From Serratia sp. PL17 (GTDB taxonomy: Bacteria > Pseudomonadota > Gammaproteobacteria > Enterobacterales > Enterobacteriaceae): a stretch of DNA of 64,000 nt. The position numbers and the translations under genes were made by a program. The stretch spans positions 124,001 to 188,000 of the forward strand of contig NZ_JAFIBY010000005.1 of NCBI RefSeq assembly GCF_017832355.1. The letters run 5' to 3'. The notes under the pieces were generated by a model. That model saw nothing but the letters and a program-made list of their open reading frames with translations. It did no database searches and was not told where the DNA came from. Below are positions 50,422 through 60,281 of the stretch, one piece after another; position 1 is the first letter of the stretch; each line of letters begins with the position of its first letter.

Positions 50422-50997
50422 TTATTTCACTGAAGTAAAGGCCGTGGTGACGTGTTTCACACCGCTCACCTGGCTGGCGATTTGTGCCGCTGACTGCCCT
50501 TCTTGTGGTGTCACCAGGCCCAGCAGGAACACTTCACCGTTTTCTGTGGTGACTTTCACATTCGATGACTTCACCGTATCGCTGGTGAGCAGCTGTGAAC
50601 GTACCTTGGTGGTGATCCAGGTATCGGAAGAGGCCGTGCTCAGGCTGACCGGGGTACCTTGGCGGATCTCGTTATACACTTCAGTCGTACCTTCAACACC
50701 CATCGCGATTTGTTTGGCGCGTGCGGCCAGATCGGTGCTTGGCGCCTGACCCGTCAATAACACTTTACCCTGGTAAGCCGTTGCGACGACGCGTGCATCT
50801 TTTTTCAACTGCTGATCTTTACTTAGGGCGTTCTCAACCCGGGCTTCCAGCGTGCCGTCGTCTACCTGAGTACCCACGCTACGTGGGTCGGTGGCGGTTT
50901 TGGTGGCAACAGCGGCGCTGCCAACGACAACGCCTGCAATACAACCTTGTAACAGCAGGGCGCTGGACAGCACTGCAAATGTGGCTTTCAGCTTCAT
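50422..50997 (-). CDS. dolP: Outer-membrane lipoprotein DolP (YraP), dual BON domains
   Basis: A 191-residue lipoprotein. Lipobox LLLQGC puts the lipidated Cys at residue 19. Two BON domains follow (VENALSKDQQLKKDARVVATAYQGKVLLTG; VRSQLLTSDTVKSSNVKVTTENGEVFLLG). DolP helps keep the outer membrane intact and localises to division sites. Same length as E. coli. Lies 9 bp after diaA. Confidence 0.96.
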   Translation of the reverse strand: MKLKATFAVLSSALLLQGCIAGVVVGSAAVATKTATDPRSVGTQVDDGTLEARVENALSKDQQLKKDARVVATAYQGKVLLTGQAPSTDLAARAKQIAMGVEGTTEVYNEIRQGTPVSLSTASSDTWITTKVRSQLLTSDTVKSSNVKVTTENGEVFLLGLVTPQEGQSAAQIASQVSGVKHVTTAFTSVK

Positions 50998-51006
50998 CTC
51001 AGTTCC

Positions 51007-51597
51007 TTAATCGTCCTGGTGGGGAAACAACGTACTATCTATCAGGTCGCATAGGCAATTTACGGTGAGCATATGCATTTCCTGAATGCGTGCACTGCGG
51101 TGCGAGGGGATGCGGATTTCGACATCCTGCTGACCGAGCAAGCCGGCCAATTCACCGCCGTCGTAACCGGTCAGCGCGACAATGGTCATATCACGCGTCA
51201 CTGCGGCTTCAACTGCTTTTACAATATCACGGCTGTTGCCGCGGGTGGAAATTGCCAACAACACGTCGCCGGCATGGCCGAGCGCGCGGACTTGCTTGGC
51301 ATAAACTTCATCGTGCAGGCGATCGTTAGTGATCGCCGTCAGCACCACGTTATCGGCATTGAGAGCAATTGCCGGCAGGCTTGGGCGCTCGGTTTCAAAG
51401 CGGTTGATCATGCTGGCGGCGAAATGCTGTGCGTTGGCTGCCGAGGTGCCATTACCGCAACAAAGAATTTTATTACCGTTAAGTAAAGATTGGACCAGCG
51501 TCATCGCTGCTCGCGAAATGGCGTCGGGTAAAGCCTCCGCCGCCGCAATCTGGGTTTGGATGCTTTCGGTAAAACAGGCTTTAATTCTATCCAGCAC
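51007..51597 (-). CDS. diaA: DnaA initiator-associating protein DiaA
   Basis: A 196-residue SIS-domain protein ([42 protein letters not shown]). DiaA tetramers bind DnaA and promote timely initiation at oriC. Closely matches E. coli DiaA. In the conserved yraN-diaA-dolP run, although a repeat separates it from yraN here. Confidence 0.97.
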   Translation of the reverse strand: MLDRIKACFTESIQTQIAAAEALPDAISRAAMTLVQSLLNGNKILCCGNGTSAANAQHFAASMINRFETERPSLPAIALNADNVVLTAITNDRLHDEVYAKQVRALGHAGDVLLAISTRGNSRDIVKAVEAAVTRDMTIVALTGYDGGELAGLLGQQDVEIRIPSHRSARIQEMHMLTVNCLCDLIDSTLFPHQDD

Positions 51598-51638
51598 GTT
51601 GTATTAATCCACTCAGTCAAAGGGCCACTTGGCACCGG

Positions 51639-51753
51639 TATACCCGTCGTTTTTCAAGCTGTAGCGTTGTTCTCTGCACTCACTCACCCTTTGGTAAGCG
51701 CTTGGGATGAGTGCGCAGGTTGCCTAACTGCAACGTGAAATCCATAGGGTATA
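51639..51753. repeat. MITE-like palindromic repeat between yraN and diaA
   Basis: A 115-bp imperfect inverted repeat with ends TATACCCGTCGTTTTTCAAG and CTGCAACGTGAAATCC-N2-GGGTATA. The inner arms CACTCACCC and GGGATGAGTG also pair. Its outline follows the ERIC and zapE-side repeats with different internal sequence. It occupies most of the gap between yraN and diaA. Confidence 0.65.
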
Positions 51754-51761
51754 AATAATGT

Positions 51762-52115
51762 TTAATCCGCATTGAAGGCGTTGGGTATCCATTCTAACTG
51801 GCTACCGGTGATGGCCAAAACATCAAAACGGCAAGATGATGTGTCAAAACTGGCTCCGCGCCCCGCCAACCAAACGGCGGCGGCATGCAACAACCGTTGT
51901 TGCTTACGATAAGTGACGCTGGCTGCCGCACCACCAAAAGTGTCGTTGCGGCGGTAGCGGACTTCTACGAACACCCAGGTTTTACCCTCGCGCATGATGA
52001 GATCGAGCTCACCGCCACGCACCGCCACGTTGGCGGCGAAGAAGGTGAGTCCGGCGCGTTCCAGATAGTGGCGGGCTTGTAACTCATAGCCCGCCCCTGT
52101 GGCGCGTTGACTCAA
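51762..52115 (-). CDS. yraN: YraN, UPF0102 nuclease-like protein
   Basis: A 117-residue protein with the restriction-nuclease-like core [23 protein letters not shown]. No in-frame ATG exists near the N-terminus. I choose TTG at 52115, which overlaps the lpoA stop (TTGA) and gives the family N-terminus [22 protein letters not shown]; an upstream TTG at 52178 would add 21 atypical residues inside lpoA. The function is not established. Conserved between lpoA and diaA. Confidence 0.9.
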   Translation of the reverse strand: MSQRATGAGYELQARHYLERAGLTFFAANVAVRGGELDLIMREGKTWVFVEVRYRRNDTFGGAAASVTYRKQQRLLHAAAVWLAGRGASFDTSSCRFDVLAITGSQLEWIPNAFNAD

Positions 52116-54139
52116 GAGACCGGAACGACCATACCCTGACGGTATTGCAGCCAAGGCAGTTTTCGGTTGATCACACAACCTTGTGAGGATGTGAGCACAC
52201 CCGTCGTGCCTGAGACCTGGAAGCCAGGCAGTTGGCGCATTTCAGCAAAGTGGTTGGACAATGTCCAGGCATCCATCCCCATGGCGTACAGACGTACCAG
52301 CGAATAATCACTACGGAACTGGCTGCTTGCCTGCTGCAACAATTGCGGGTTGGAACCGGCCAACAATGGAATGTCGCTGAACTGCAGACCTTCCATTTCC
52401 AGACGGAAGTCCGGGCCGGCACCGGCCTGGTAGCTGCGTGAGCTGGCGTACATGGCCGGCTTACTGCGCGAGGTGGTAGCCATGTCGATCATCGGTTTGA
52501 TCAGTGTCAGCTGAGACTGTGTCGCTACGATATAGACCGCGTCCACGCCGCCACCGCTGGTTGCAGGCGTGTCGCTTGGCGGTGCAGGAATGGTCAGCCC
52601 GGCAATGGTTACCGCCTGTGGCGCAGGTGCCGCAGAGATGGGGGTGCCGGACATGCGAATGCCACCGCTGTTCACCATCTGACGCAATTCACCCGGTGAC
52701 CCGATGTTTTGTTGCAACACGGTCTGACCACCCAGTTTCTGCCACTCCTGATTAAAGGCTTTAGCAACGCGATCGCCGAAGGCACCACGCGGGATCAGCA
52801 ACAGCGGTTGCCGTTTCTGCTGTTCCCAGATGTGGCGTGCGGCATCACGGGCTTCGTCTTCCGGTGAAAGTGCGAAGTAGCAAATATTTGGGTTGTCTTT
52901 CGGCGTTTCCGGCTGATTGAGCGCCAGTACGTTCAACGTCGTCGTGCTGCTGGCCAGCTGGTCGACATTTTCTTTCAGCAGCGGACCGACCACCAGGGTT
53001 GCGCCATCCTGCTGTGCCTGCGTCAGCAACGCGGCCAGTGGCTGGCTGGTAGTGTCATAGACCTTAATCTGTGCATTAGCGGCTTGTGGCGGCGTAATAG
53101 GCGCAGTGGACGCTGTAGACGGTTGTGCGGCGGTGACCGGAGCAGCTTCAGCTGACGGTGCAGAGGTGCTTACCGCACCATTGGCGTTTTGGTCCGTTGG
53201 GGCAGGTGCCTGATCGGGGGCGCTGACAGGTTGTTGCTGCTGTTGCACCGGTGCCGAATACGTCACGCCATTCTTCGCCGCTTCAAAACCTTTTTGGATC
53301 GCGTCGGCGAACACTTTAGCCTGGCCGTTCAGCGGTAACAGCAGCGCAATTTTTGATGTAGACGCCTGGGTAAAGTTAAGCACCTGGTTCAATTGGGTCG
53401 GCAACGTTTTTGCCGCCGGATTCTGCGGGTAACGGTTTTGCCAGTCTTTAATGCCTGCCTTCAGTAGATCAGGATCCTGTTTGTTGTCCTGATAAACACG
53501 CAACAGATCAAGCCAGCCTTGCAGCACATTCTCATTGGCGTTGATCACCAGGCTGTTCATATCCTGGGGTGTCAGCTGCAACAATGCCTGCCAGGTTTGA
53601 TCCAGGTTAGTTTGGTGTGCTTTGCCGGTCAGCAAGGGCTCTTGTGCAATATAAGCACGGATGAGCGGCAGAGAAGGTTTGCCCTGATTGGCGGCGATCT
53701 GCGCCTGATAGAAGCGCACCAACTGGTTGGCAGACAACGAGCCGGTATCCAGATGGCCTAATGTACTGCGGGCACTGACATAGCTTTTGTTCGCCACTTG
53801 GAGCTCAGCACTCAGCAGTTGGCGTTCGGTCTGCTGCACGTTGCTCAGGTTTTTTGGCAGCTGGTTCAGTTGTTCACTGGCTTGCGGCAGTTTCCCTTCG
53901 CGTAACAGCGCGCGAATAGCAAGTAATTGCCAGTCAGCCTTGTTATCATTACTGCTTTGCTGCAACTGCTGCAGATAGTAATCGGAACTGGCGCTCGCTT
54001 CGTCCTGTATATTAGCGGGCGGCGTCTGCGGGGCCTGACTCGGGCAGCCTGCGAGGAAAAGAGCTGCCGCGATAACTGCGGTAAGTCGGACAGGCTTTGA
54101 ACGCCCTGCTTTGGTACGAACGAATGTTGAGGAAAGCAT
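52112..54139 (-). CDS. lpoA: Penicillin-binding protein activator LpoA
   Basis: A 675-residue outer-membrane lipoprotein with lipobox FLAGC (Cys32). The N-terminal part is TPR-like helical; a Pro/Ala/Thr-rich linker (about residues 300-350) follows, then a periplasmic-binding-protein-like C-terminal domain ([47 protein letters not shown]). It activates PBP1a. The ATG at 54139 gives a proper signal peptide. Divergent from rsmI across 62 bp. Confidence 0.96.
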   Translation of the reverse strand: MLSSTFVRTKAGRSKPVRLTAVIAAALFLAGCPSQAPQTPPANIQDEASASSDYYLQQLQQSSNDNKADWQLLAIRALLREGKLPQASEQLNQLPKNLSNVQQTERQLLSAELQVANKSYVSARSTLGHLDTGSLSANQLVRFYQAQIAANQGKPSLPLIRAYIAQEPLLTGKAHQTNLDQTWQALLQLTPQDMNSLVINANENVLQGWLDLLRVYQDNKQDPDLLKAGIKDWQNRYPQNPAAKTLPTQLNQVLNFTQASTSKIALLLPLNGQAKVFADAIQKGFEAAKNGVTYSAPVQQQQQPVSAPDQAPAPTDQNANGAVSTSAPSAEAAPVTAAQPSTASTAPITPPQAANAQIKVYDTTSQPLAALLTQAQQDGATLVVGPLLKENVDQLASSTTTLNVLALNQPETPKDNPNICYFALSPEDEARDAARHIWEQQKRQPLLLIPRGAFGDRVAKAFNQEWQKLGGQTVLQQNIGSPGELRQMVNSGGIRMSGTPISAAPAPQAVTIAGLTIPAPPSDTPATSGGGVDAVYIVATQSQLTLIKPMIDMATTSRSKPAMYASSRSYQAGAGPDFRLEMEGLQFSDIPLLAGSNPQLLQQASSQFRSDYSLVRLYAMGMDAWTLSNHFAEMRQLPGFQVSGTTGVLTSSQGCVINRKLPWLQYRQGMVVPVS

Positions 54140-54201
54140 ACTGTATCCAGTGATGTTTTTTTCAAGATGCTTAATATTAAATCGGCAACTCGGATGAAAC
54201 A

Positions 54202-55065
54202 ATGAATCAACACCAACAATCAGTCATTTCTGCATCAACACTGTATGTGGTGCCCACCCCAATCGGCAATTTAGGGGATATAACCCATCGTGCGTTAGAG
54301 GTACTGAAAAGCGTTGATCTGATTGCGGCCGAGGACACGCGCCATACCGGGTTGCTGCTGCAACACTTTGCGATTAGCGCGCGGTTGTTTGCGCTGCACG
54401 ACCATAACGAACAGCAAAAAGCCGATCAACTGCTGGCGAAATTGCAGGAAGGCCAGAGCATCGCGCTGGTTTCCGACGCAGGTACCCCCTTGATCAACGA
54501 TCCCGGCTACCACCTGGTACGCCGTTGTCGTGAAGCCGGCATTCGGGTCGTCCCCTTGCCAGGGGCTTGCGCGGCAACCACCGCACTCTGCGCTGCAGGC
54601 CTTGCTTCAGACCGCTTCTGTTACGAAGGGTTCCTGCCGGCGAAAACCAAGGGGCGTAAGGATACGCTGATGGCGCTGGCAGAGGAACCGCGCACGTTGA
54701 TTTTCTACGAATCAACTCACCGGTTGTTGGAAAGTTTGCAGGACATGGTGACCGTGTGGGGGCCACAACGCTATGTGGTATTGGCGCGTGAATTGACCAA
54801 AACCTGGGAATCGATCACCGGCGCACCGGTTGGCGAGCTACTGGCCTGGGTGCAGGAAGATGAAGTCCGTCGCCGCGGCGAAATGGTGCTTATCGTAGAA
54901 GGTCACAAGGTGCAGGAAGATGCATTACCGTTGGAGGCGCTACGTACGCTGGCATTGCTGCAAAAAGAACTGCCATTGAAAAAAGCGGCAGCGCTGGCGG
55001 CAGAAATCCACGGCGTGAAGAAAAATGCGTTGTATAAGTACGCGTTAGAGCAACAAGAACAGTAA
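54202..55065 (+). CDS. rsmI: 16S rRNA C1402 2'-O-methyltransferase RsmI
   Basis: A 287-residue tetrapyrrole-methylase-fold enzyme: [36 protein letters not shown], and [23 protein letters not shown]. It methylates the ribose of C1402 in the 16S decoding centre. Close to E. coli RsmI. Its 3' end is followed within about 10 bp by the rnpB promoter. Confidence 0.97.
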   Translation: MNQHQQSVISASTLYVVPTPIGNLGDITHRALEVLKSVDLIAAEDTRHTGLLLQHFAISARLFALHDHNEQQKADQLLAKLQEGQSIALVSDAGTPLINDPGYHLVRRCREAGIRVVPLPGACAATTALCAAGLASDRFCYEGFLPAKTKGRKDTLMALAEEPRTLIFYESTHRLLESLQDMVTVWGPQRYVVLARELTKTWESITGAPVGELLAWVQEDEVRRRGEMVLIVEGHKVQEDALPLEALRTLALLQKELPLKKAAALAAEIHGVKKNALYKYALEQQEQ

Positions 55066-55070
55066 AGCGG

Positions 55071-55099
55071 TTGACCTGCCGTGAGCACGACGCTACTAT
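55071..55099 (+). promoter_or_regulatory. Sigma-70 promoter of rnpB
   Basis: TTGACC (55071-55076), a 17-bp spacer and TACTAT (55094-55099). The predicted start at about 55107 coincides with the 5' end of the RNase P RNA. Confidence 0.88.
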
Positions 55100-55106
55100 C
55101 CGCGCC

Positions 55107-55485
<379 letters not shown>

Positions 55486-55491
55486 ATAAAG

Positions 55492-55527
55492 AAAACCCCG
55501 CGTAACTTGCGTTACGCGGGGTTTTTT
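55492..55527 (+). terminator. Terminator of rnpB
   Basis: AAAACCCCGCGTAA-CTTG-CGTTACGCGGGG... followed by TTTTTT; a strong hairpin directly after the RNA. Confidence 0.95.
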
Positions 55528-55543
55528 CCATTCAGAAGATCAT

Positions 55544-56245
55544 TCACACCGGCAAATCGATCAACAGTGCGCGCAGTGGCGTTTTAGCGCGGATAGTCAG
55601 TCGGTTTTCCTCATGGATAAACGCTCCATCACCGCAGGTTAGCCGTTGGCCGTCGTGACGTTCGCCATGGGCTTCAATGGTGCCGTGGATCGACTGCAAA
55701 TAGGCACGCGGTCCGTTCAGCGCCAGTGTCTGCTGCTCGCCGGGTTGTAAATCCAAATGATGAATCCACACTTGTTGGCGCAGTTGCAGACTGCCCTGTG
55801 CGCCATCAGGCGAAGCCAGCAGCGTCAGACCGGCCTCTGGCAGCATCAGGCGCTGTACACGCTCGTTGCTGCGCTCTGGGCAGGCGTCCAGCCAGAGTTG
55901 CAAACGGGTCAGTGGCGTATCGTTGCTGATGTTCTGCTCGCTGTAACTCAGACCAGGCTGTGTGGACAACAGTAAGGCTTCACCAGCCTGAGCATTCACC
56001 GTGTTGCCGTCGCTGTCGCGGTATTCGGCCTTCCCCTGCAAGATCAGATTCAGGATATCCACATTGGGATAGGTGCGTGGCTGGAATGACGCACCTGGCG
56101 CCAGCACCTCCTGATTCAGCACCCGTAGCGAAGCGTAGCCCATCAGCTTGGGATCGAAATAATGTCCAAAAGAAAAGGTGTAGCGAGCCTGCAGCCAACC
56201 AAAGTCAGCTTGCCCGCATTGTTGTGCTGTTCTGCATGTAATCAT
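55544..56245 (-). CDS. yhaK: Pirin-family protein YhaK
   Basis: A 233-residue bicupin, same length as E. coli YhaK and highly similar (MITCRTAQQCGQADFGWLQA; RVLNQEVLAPGASFQPRTYP). YhaK is a pirin-like protein that responds to oxidants in E. coli; its substrate is unclear. I start at the ATG at 56245; an in-frame start at 56317 adds 24 unlike residues. Divergent from yhaJ. Confidence 0.95.
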   Translation of the reverse strand: MITCRTAQQCGQADFGWLQARYTFSFGHYFDPKLMGYASLRVLNQEVLAPGASFQPRTYPNVDILNLILQGKAEYRDSDGNTVNAQAGEALLLSTQPGLSYSEQNISNDTPLTRLQLWLDACPERSNERVQRLMLPEAGLTLLASPDGAQGSLQLRQQVWIHHLDLQPGEQQTLALNGPRAYLQSIHGTIEAHGERHDGQRLTCGDGAFIHEENRLTIRAKTPLRALLIDLPV

Positions 56246-56432
56246 GGCAATCGGCTCTCTAAATTTATTCTTCCCTTCATCGTTCTGGTTGCTGCTGTTT
56301 TGGCTTATCTCGACCACTGTCTCGCTGCCGCCAGAAACCTATTGGGTATATTAAGATGGTAAGCATCTGGACGCCGGATTGTTAGCCAGTTAATCTGGTC
56401 GGCATATTCAAATTTCCTGACAGAGAGATTCG

Positions 56433-57338
56433 ATGGCCAGAGATCGGGCGTTAACGCTAGAAGCGTTAAGGGTTATGGATGCGATCGACCGACGTGGTAG
56501 CTTCGCTGCGGCAGCTGATGAGCTGGGGCGCGTGCCGTCGGCACTCAGCTACACCATGCAAAAATTGGAAGAAGAATTGGACGTGGTGCTGTTCGACCGT
56601 TCCGGTCACCGTACCAAGTTCACCAATGTTGGGCGCATGTTGCTGGAGCGTGGTCGGGTACTGTTGGAAGCCGCAGACAAGCTGACTACGGATGCCGAAG
56701 CCTTGGCGCGCGGTTGGGAAACCCATCTGACGATCGTCAGCGAAGCGCTGTCGCCGCCGAGCAAGTTATTTCCGCTGGTCGACAAATTAGCCCTAAAGGC
56801 GAATACCCAGGTGTCAATTTTCACCGAGGTGCTGGCAGGTGCCTGGGAAAGGCTGGAGCAGGGGCGTGCCGATATCGTTATCGCCCCGGACATGCATTTC
56901 CGCGCTTCGTCAGAAATCAACACCCGTAAGCTGTACAAAGTGATGAGCGTATATGTTGCCGCGCCGAACCACCCGATCCACCTTGAGCCTGAGCCGTTAT
57001 CCGAATTGACGCGAGTGAAGTACCGCGGTATTGCGGTAGCGGATACCGCCCGGGAACGGCCGGTATTGACGGTGCAACTGTTGGATAAACAGCAGCGGCT
57101 GACGGTCAGCACCATTGAAGACAAGCGTCTGGCCCTGCTGGCAGGCTTGGGTGTGGCGACCATGCCTTACCCGATGGTCGAAAAGGACATTGAAGAGGGG
57201 CGCCTGCGCGTTGTGGGGCCGGAATACAGCCGTGAGGCTGATATCATCATGGCCTGGCGGCGTGACAGCATGGGAGAGGCAAAAGCCTGGTTCCTGCGCG
57301 AAATTCCGCGGCTGTTTGCGCAGTTGGAACGACAGTAG
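56433..57338 (+). CDS. yhaJ: LysR-family regulator YhaJ
   Basis: A 301-residue LysR-type regulator. The N-terminal HTH (MDAIDRRGSFAAAADELGRVPSALSYTMQKLEEEL) is nearly identical to E. coli YhaJ. The C-terminal effector domain includes ADIVIAPDMHF and RLALLAGLGVATMPYPMVE. In E. coli YhaJ senses dinitrotoluene-derived quinone-like compounds and activates yqjF; both yqjF and yqjG follow here. Divergent from yhaK. Confidence 0.96.
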   Translation: MARDRALTLEALRVMDAIDRRGSFAAAADELGRVPSALSYTMQKLEEELDVVLFDRSGHRTKFTNVGRMLLERGRVLLEAADKLTTDAEALARGWETHLTIVSEALSPPSKLFPLVDKLALKANTQVSIFTEVLAGAWERLEQGRADIVIAPDMHFRASSEINTRKLYKVMSVYVAAPNHPIHLEPEPLSELTRVKYRGIAVADTARERPVLTVQLLDKQQRLTVSTIEDKRLALLAGLGVATMPYPMVEKDIEEGRLRVVGPEYSREADIIMAWRRDSMGEAKAWFLREIPRLFAQLERQ

Positions 57339-57340
57339 TT

Positions 57341-57376
57341 CATTCCCCCTCGCCGGTAAGGCGAGGGGGAATGTTT
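57341..57376 (+). terminator. Terminator of yhaJ
   Basis: CATTCCCCCTCGCC-GGTAA-GGCGAGGGGGAATG followed by TTTT, three bases after the yhaJ stop and touching the yqjG stop. Confidence 0.85.
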
Positions 57377-58362
57377 TAGCCGAAACGCGTGTCCCGACCA
57401 TGGGGTTCGTCCAAATCCTGTGCCGGGCCGATGGAAATAATACCGTGCGGATTGATGGTGGCGTGACTGCGGTAATAATGATTACGGATGTGCGGCAAAC
57501 TGACCGTTTCGGCAATGCCGGGCATCTGATAAATGTCCCGCAGGAAGCCATAGAGGTTGAGATAATCGCTGATGCGGTGTTTGTCGCATTTAAAGTGGGT
57601 GACATACACCGGATCGAAACGCACTAGCGTGGTCCACAGGCGCAGGTCAGCCTCGGTAAGGCGTTCACCGGTCAGATAGCGTTGTTGCCCCAAGATTTGC
57701 TCCAACCGTGCGAGCCCATCAAATACCCCGTTTACCGCTTCATCATAGGCTGCCTGGCTGGTGGCAAAACCCGCTTTGTACACCCCGTTATTGACCTGAT
57801 CGTAAATCCAACCGTTTAACTCATCGATTTTTCCGCGTAGCTCTGCCGGGTAGTAATCGCCAGCACGTGCGCCTACGCCATCAAATGCGCTGTTGAACAT
57901 CCGGATGATATCGGCGGATTCGTTACTGACGATGGTTTGCTGTTGTTTATCCCACAGCACCGGTACCGTCACGCGGCCGGTATAGTGTTTGTCGGCGCGC
58001 AAGTAAAGCTGGTAGAGGAAATCCGAGTGGTACAGGCTGTCGCCTGTCGCCTCCGGGAAGTCGGTGCCGAAGGTCCAGCCGTTTTGCAACATCAGCGGAT
58101 GCACCACGGAAACGGGAATGATGTGCTCGAGCCCTTTCAATTTGCGCATCAGCAGAGTGCGGTGTGCCCAAGGGCAGGCGAGGGAAACGTACAGGTGATA
58201 ACGATCTTTCTCCGCTTTAAAACCTCCGACTCCGTGTTCGCCCGGTTGACCGTCAGCGGTCACCCAATTGCGGAACTGAGAGGTTGAGCGTTTGAAACGG
58301 CCTCCGGTAGATGAGGTGTCATACCAGATGTCTTGCCAAACGCCATCGACGAGTTGTCCCAT
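57376..58362 (-). CDS. yqjG: Glutathionyl-hydroquinone reductase YqjG
   Basis: A 328-residue xi-class glutathione transferase, same length as E. coli YqjG. The catalytic Cys63 lies in SLACPWAHR. It reduces glutathionyl-hydroquinones to hydroquinones. It is 74 bp downstream of yqjF on the same strand, separated by a terminator. Quinone chemistry links it with YhaJ and YqjF. Confidence 0.96.
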   Translation of the reverse strand: MGQLVDGVWQDIWYDTSSTGGRFKRSTSQFRNWVTADGQPGEHGVGGFKAEKDRYHLYVSLACPWAHRTLLMRKLKGLEHIIPVSVVHPLMLQNGWTFGTDFPEATGDSLYHSDFLYQLYLRADKHYTGRVTVPVLWDKQQQTIVSNESADIIRMFNSAFDGVGARAGDYYPAELRGKIDELNGWIYDQVNNGVYKAGFATSQAAYDEAVNGVFDGLARLEQILGQQRYLTGERLTEADLRLWTTLVRFDPVYVTHFKCDKHRISDYLNLYGFLRDIYQMPGIAETVSLPHIRNHYYRSHATINPHGIISIGPAQDLDEPHGRDTRFG

Positions 58363-58384
58363 GGGAATCTCCTTCGTGTCCGAG

Positions 58385-58419
58385 TGAAAAAAGCAGAAGG
58401 GTCCGGCATGCCGGACCCT
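58385..58419 (-). terminator. Terminator of yqjF
   Basis: AGGGTCCGGC-ATGCC-GGACCCT style palindrome; on the minus strand followed by TCTGCTTTTTTC. Confidence 0.8.
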
Positions 58420-58436
58420 GAATCGGTCTTAAAATC

Positions 58437-58835
58437 TTACCACTTTTTGTTCAGAATGCGGTCGATGCTGAAACCGCCTGGGCCTGCTACGGCCAGGACG
58501 ATGAAGCCGCCGGCGATGGTCAGGTTTTTCATGAACATCAGCTGGTTTACGCCTTCTGCAAAGTTAGTATGGAACAACAGCGCAGTCAGGATGGTAAAAC
58601 CGGCGGTGAACAGTGCCACTGTACGGGTCAGGAAGCCGAACAGAATTGCCAGACCGCCGCCAAACTCCAGCAGAATGGTCAATGGCAGCAAGAAGCCAGG
58701 GACGCCCATCGATTGCATATACTGTTGGGTACCGGCATAGGCATCACCCATTTTGCCGTAGCCTGCCACGATAAACAGGATTGGCATCAGAATACGAGCA
58801 ACCAGCAAACCTGTATCTTCTAATTTTTTCATCAT
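58437..58835 (-). CDS. yqjF: DoxX-family membrane protein YqjF
   Basis: A 132-residue four-helix DoxX protein (LLVARILMPILFIVAGYGKMG; GGGLAILFGFLTRTVALFTAGF). E. coli yqjF is the well-known YhaJ-activated gene induced by dinitrotoluene breakdown products. Its function is thought to relate to quinone-like stress. An upstream 290-bp gap holds its promoter. Confidence 0.94.
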   Translation of the reverse strand: MMKKLEDTGLLVARILMPILFIVAGYGKMGDAYAGTQQYMQSMGVPGFLLPLTILLEFGGGLAILFGFLTRTVALFTAGFTILTALLFHTNFAEGVNQLMFMKNLTIAGGFIVLAVAGPGGFSIDRILNKKW

Positions 58836-59039
58836 CTACTCCAAAGTAATTTTTGTTTGCCAGTCTTGGCGTTTTCATGTCAGTGGGTGGTATGCCGGGT
58901 ATCTGACCCTGTCCTGCCCGTTTCGTATCGATGGAGTGAATGTTAATCGGGAAGCGGATGCTTTGTTAGCAAGTAAAACTGTCGTATTTTTTCAAAAAAA
59001 CTGAATCTTTAGCCTGCTAACAAATGGAGGGTAATCAGA

Positions 59040-59096
59040 ATGTTGCCCAACCTTCACCGACAGAAACGTGATGTTTCTGTGAAAAGGCGGGCTTAA
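59040..59096 (+). CDS. Possible 18-residue peptide ORF
   Basis: ATG 59040 follows a near-perfect GGAGGG ribosome-binding site at about 9 nt. The frame reads MLPNLHRQKRDVSVKRRA, a strongly basic peptide, then TAA. It lies on the strand opposite its neighbours in the yqjK-yqjF gap. The coding stretch contains a CAGAAAC-N5-GTTTCTG hairpin. No promoter was identified. Could be chance. Confidence 0.2.
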   Translation: MLPNLHRQKRDVSVKRRA

Positions 59097-59126
59097 CAAC
59101 GGAAGTTTTGAAGAAAGTGAGACAGG

Positions 59127-59414
59127 TTATTTCGAGGAAAAGGTTTTCTGGATCAATCGGATAGTGCTAATTGCGGCAAAGGCGCGACGAGACCAGCGAA
59201 TCAGCTTGCTGGGATGGCGTACACCGTACAGTGCCATCACACTTGAACCGACCACCAGATATTTACGCAGGCCAAAAATGGTTTGCCAGCCGCGATCGAT
59301 ACGTTCGGTCTTTTCCAGCCACAGAGTTTTGTTGTCAGCAAGATCCAGCCTTTGCTGCTGGATCTTGTTAATCAGCTTCTCTTTCCTCCATTCCAGATAG
59401 CGGCGGCGATTCAT
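59127..59414 (-). CDS. yqjK: YqjK-like protein
   Basis: A 95-residue basic protein (MNRRRYLEWRKEKLINKIQQQRLDL; FGLRKYLVVGSSVMALYGVRHP) matching the YqjK family, always found after yqjE. A short hydrophobic stretch near residue 55 suggests membrane association. Function unknown. Its start overlaps the yqjE stop by 4 bp. Confidence 0.92.
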   Translation of the reverse strand: MNRRRYLEWRKEKLINKIQQQRLDLADNKTLWLEKTERIDRGWQTIFGLRKYLVVGSSVMALYGVRHPSKLIRWSRRAFAAISTIRLIQKTFSSK

Positions 59415-59809
59415 TGTTCACCCTCCAACTGGGAACGGTCTATTTCCAATTGTTTGCGCGAAGCGCCAAGCAGCGTAGAGCGCCGCGCTTTGACCAGCGT
59501 CCAAATGGTGCCGACAATGGCCAGGAACAACAGTACGCCAGTGGTGGTACCTAATGCGATCAAGCGGTAAACCGGATCGATAGCCCAGAATATCAGGATC
59601 AGTAGGCTCATCAGGCCAAATGCCGTGAACAACAGCGTCATACCGGCCATGATCAATAACTGAATAAGGTTGGCTTTCTCCTCTTCCAGCTCGACCACGG
59701 CCAGTCGTACGCGTGTTTCCACCATACCGACCAGAATAGTGATGATGCGCTGCCCGATGTCCAGGACCCCTTTAGCGGGGCCCTCGCGGCCTTGTGGTTG
59801 TTCAGCCAT
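59411..59809 (-). CDS. yqjE: YqjE-family membrane protein
   Basis: A 132-residue protein with two membrane helices (LLIMAGMTLLFTAFGLMSLLILIF and LIALGTTTGVLLFLAIVGTIW), matching Phage_holin_3_6/YqjE. Function unknown. The ATG at 59809 (MAEQPQGREGPAKGVLDIGQ) lies 2 bp after the yqjD stop; the longer in-frame form overlaps yqjD and is rejected. Confidence 0.93.
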   Translation of the reverse strand: MAEQPQGREGPAKGVLDIGQRIITILVGMVETRVRLAVVELEEEKANLIQLLIMAGMTLLFTAFGLMSLLILIFWAIDPVYRLIALGTTTGVLLFLAIVGTIWTLVKARRSTLLGASRKQLEIDRSQLEGEQ

Positions 59810-59811
59810 AA

Positions 59812-60117
59812 TTAACGACGCGCGAGCAGAACGCCCAACACCACGCCAACGGCAGCGCCGATACCGATGCCGGTCCACGGATTATCACGCACGTAATCGT
59901 CGGCCTGACCTGCGATCTGTTTGGTCTGAGAGGCAATTTTGTCGCCAGCATCGCTCAGGCGTGCGCGGGTATCTTTCAATGCGCCTTCTGCTTTGGAACG
60001 CAGTTTTTCCAGTTCTGCTTTTGGCTTATCGGTGGAAGAGTTCAACACTTCTTCCAACGTATCGGCTAAGGATTTAAGTTCAGCGCGTAAGTTCTCTGCA
60101 TTTGAATCATGTGCCAT
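59812..60117 (-). CDS. yqjD: Ribosome-associated membrane protein YqjD (DUF883)
   Basis: A 101-residue ElaB/YqjD family protein. A helical N-terminal part (RAELKSLADTLEEVLNSSTDK) is followed by the C-terminal membrane anchor with the family motif DNPWTGIGIGAAVGVVLGVL. E. coli YqjD tethers ribosomes to the membrane in stationary phase. The ATG at 60117 (MAHDSNAENLR) is the family start. First gene of yqjDEK. Confidence 0.95.
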   Translation of the reverse strand: MAHDSNAENLRAELKSLADTLEEVLNSSTDKPKAELEKLRSKAEGALKDTRARLSDAGDKIASQTKQIAGQADDYVRDNPWTGIGIGAAVGVVLGVLLARR

Positions 60118-60281
60118 GTGATTATTCCTTAACGTTAACTTCGACAGACTTTCAACATAGCGGATTTTTTCGCCGGAGCAAAGGGCGGATGGGTAGCTGA
60201 TATCACTAAGCATCCATTTTATATGCAATGAAAATCCCGTATGACGCGGCTCTCAGCGATAAATCCGCTGGTGTAAAAAAA

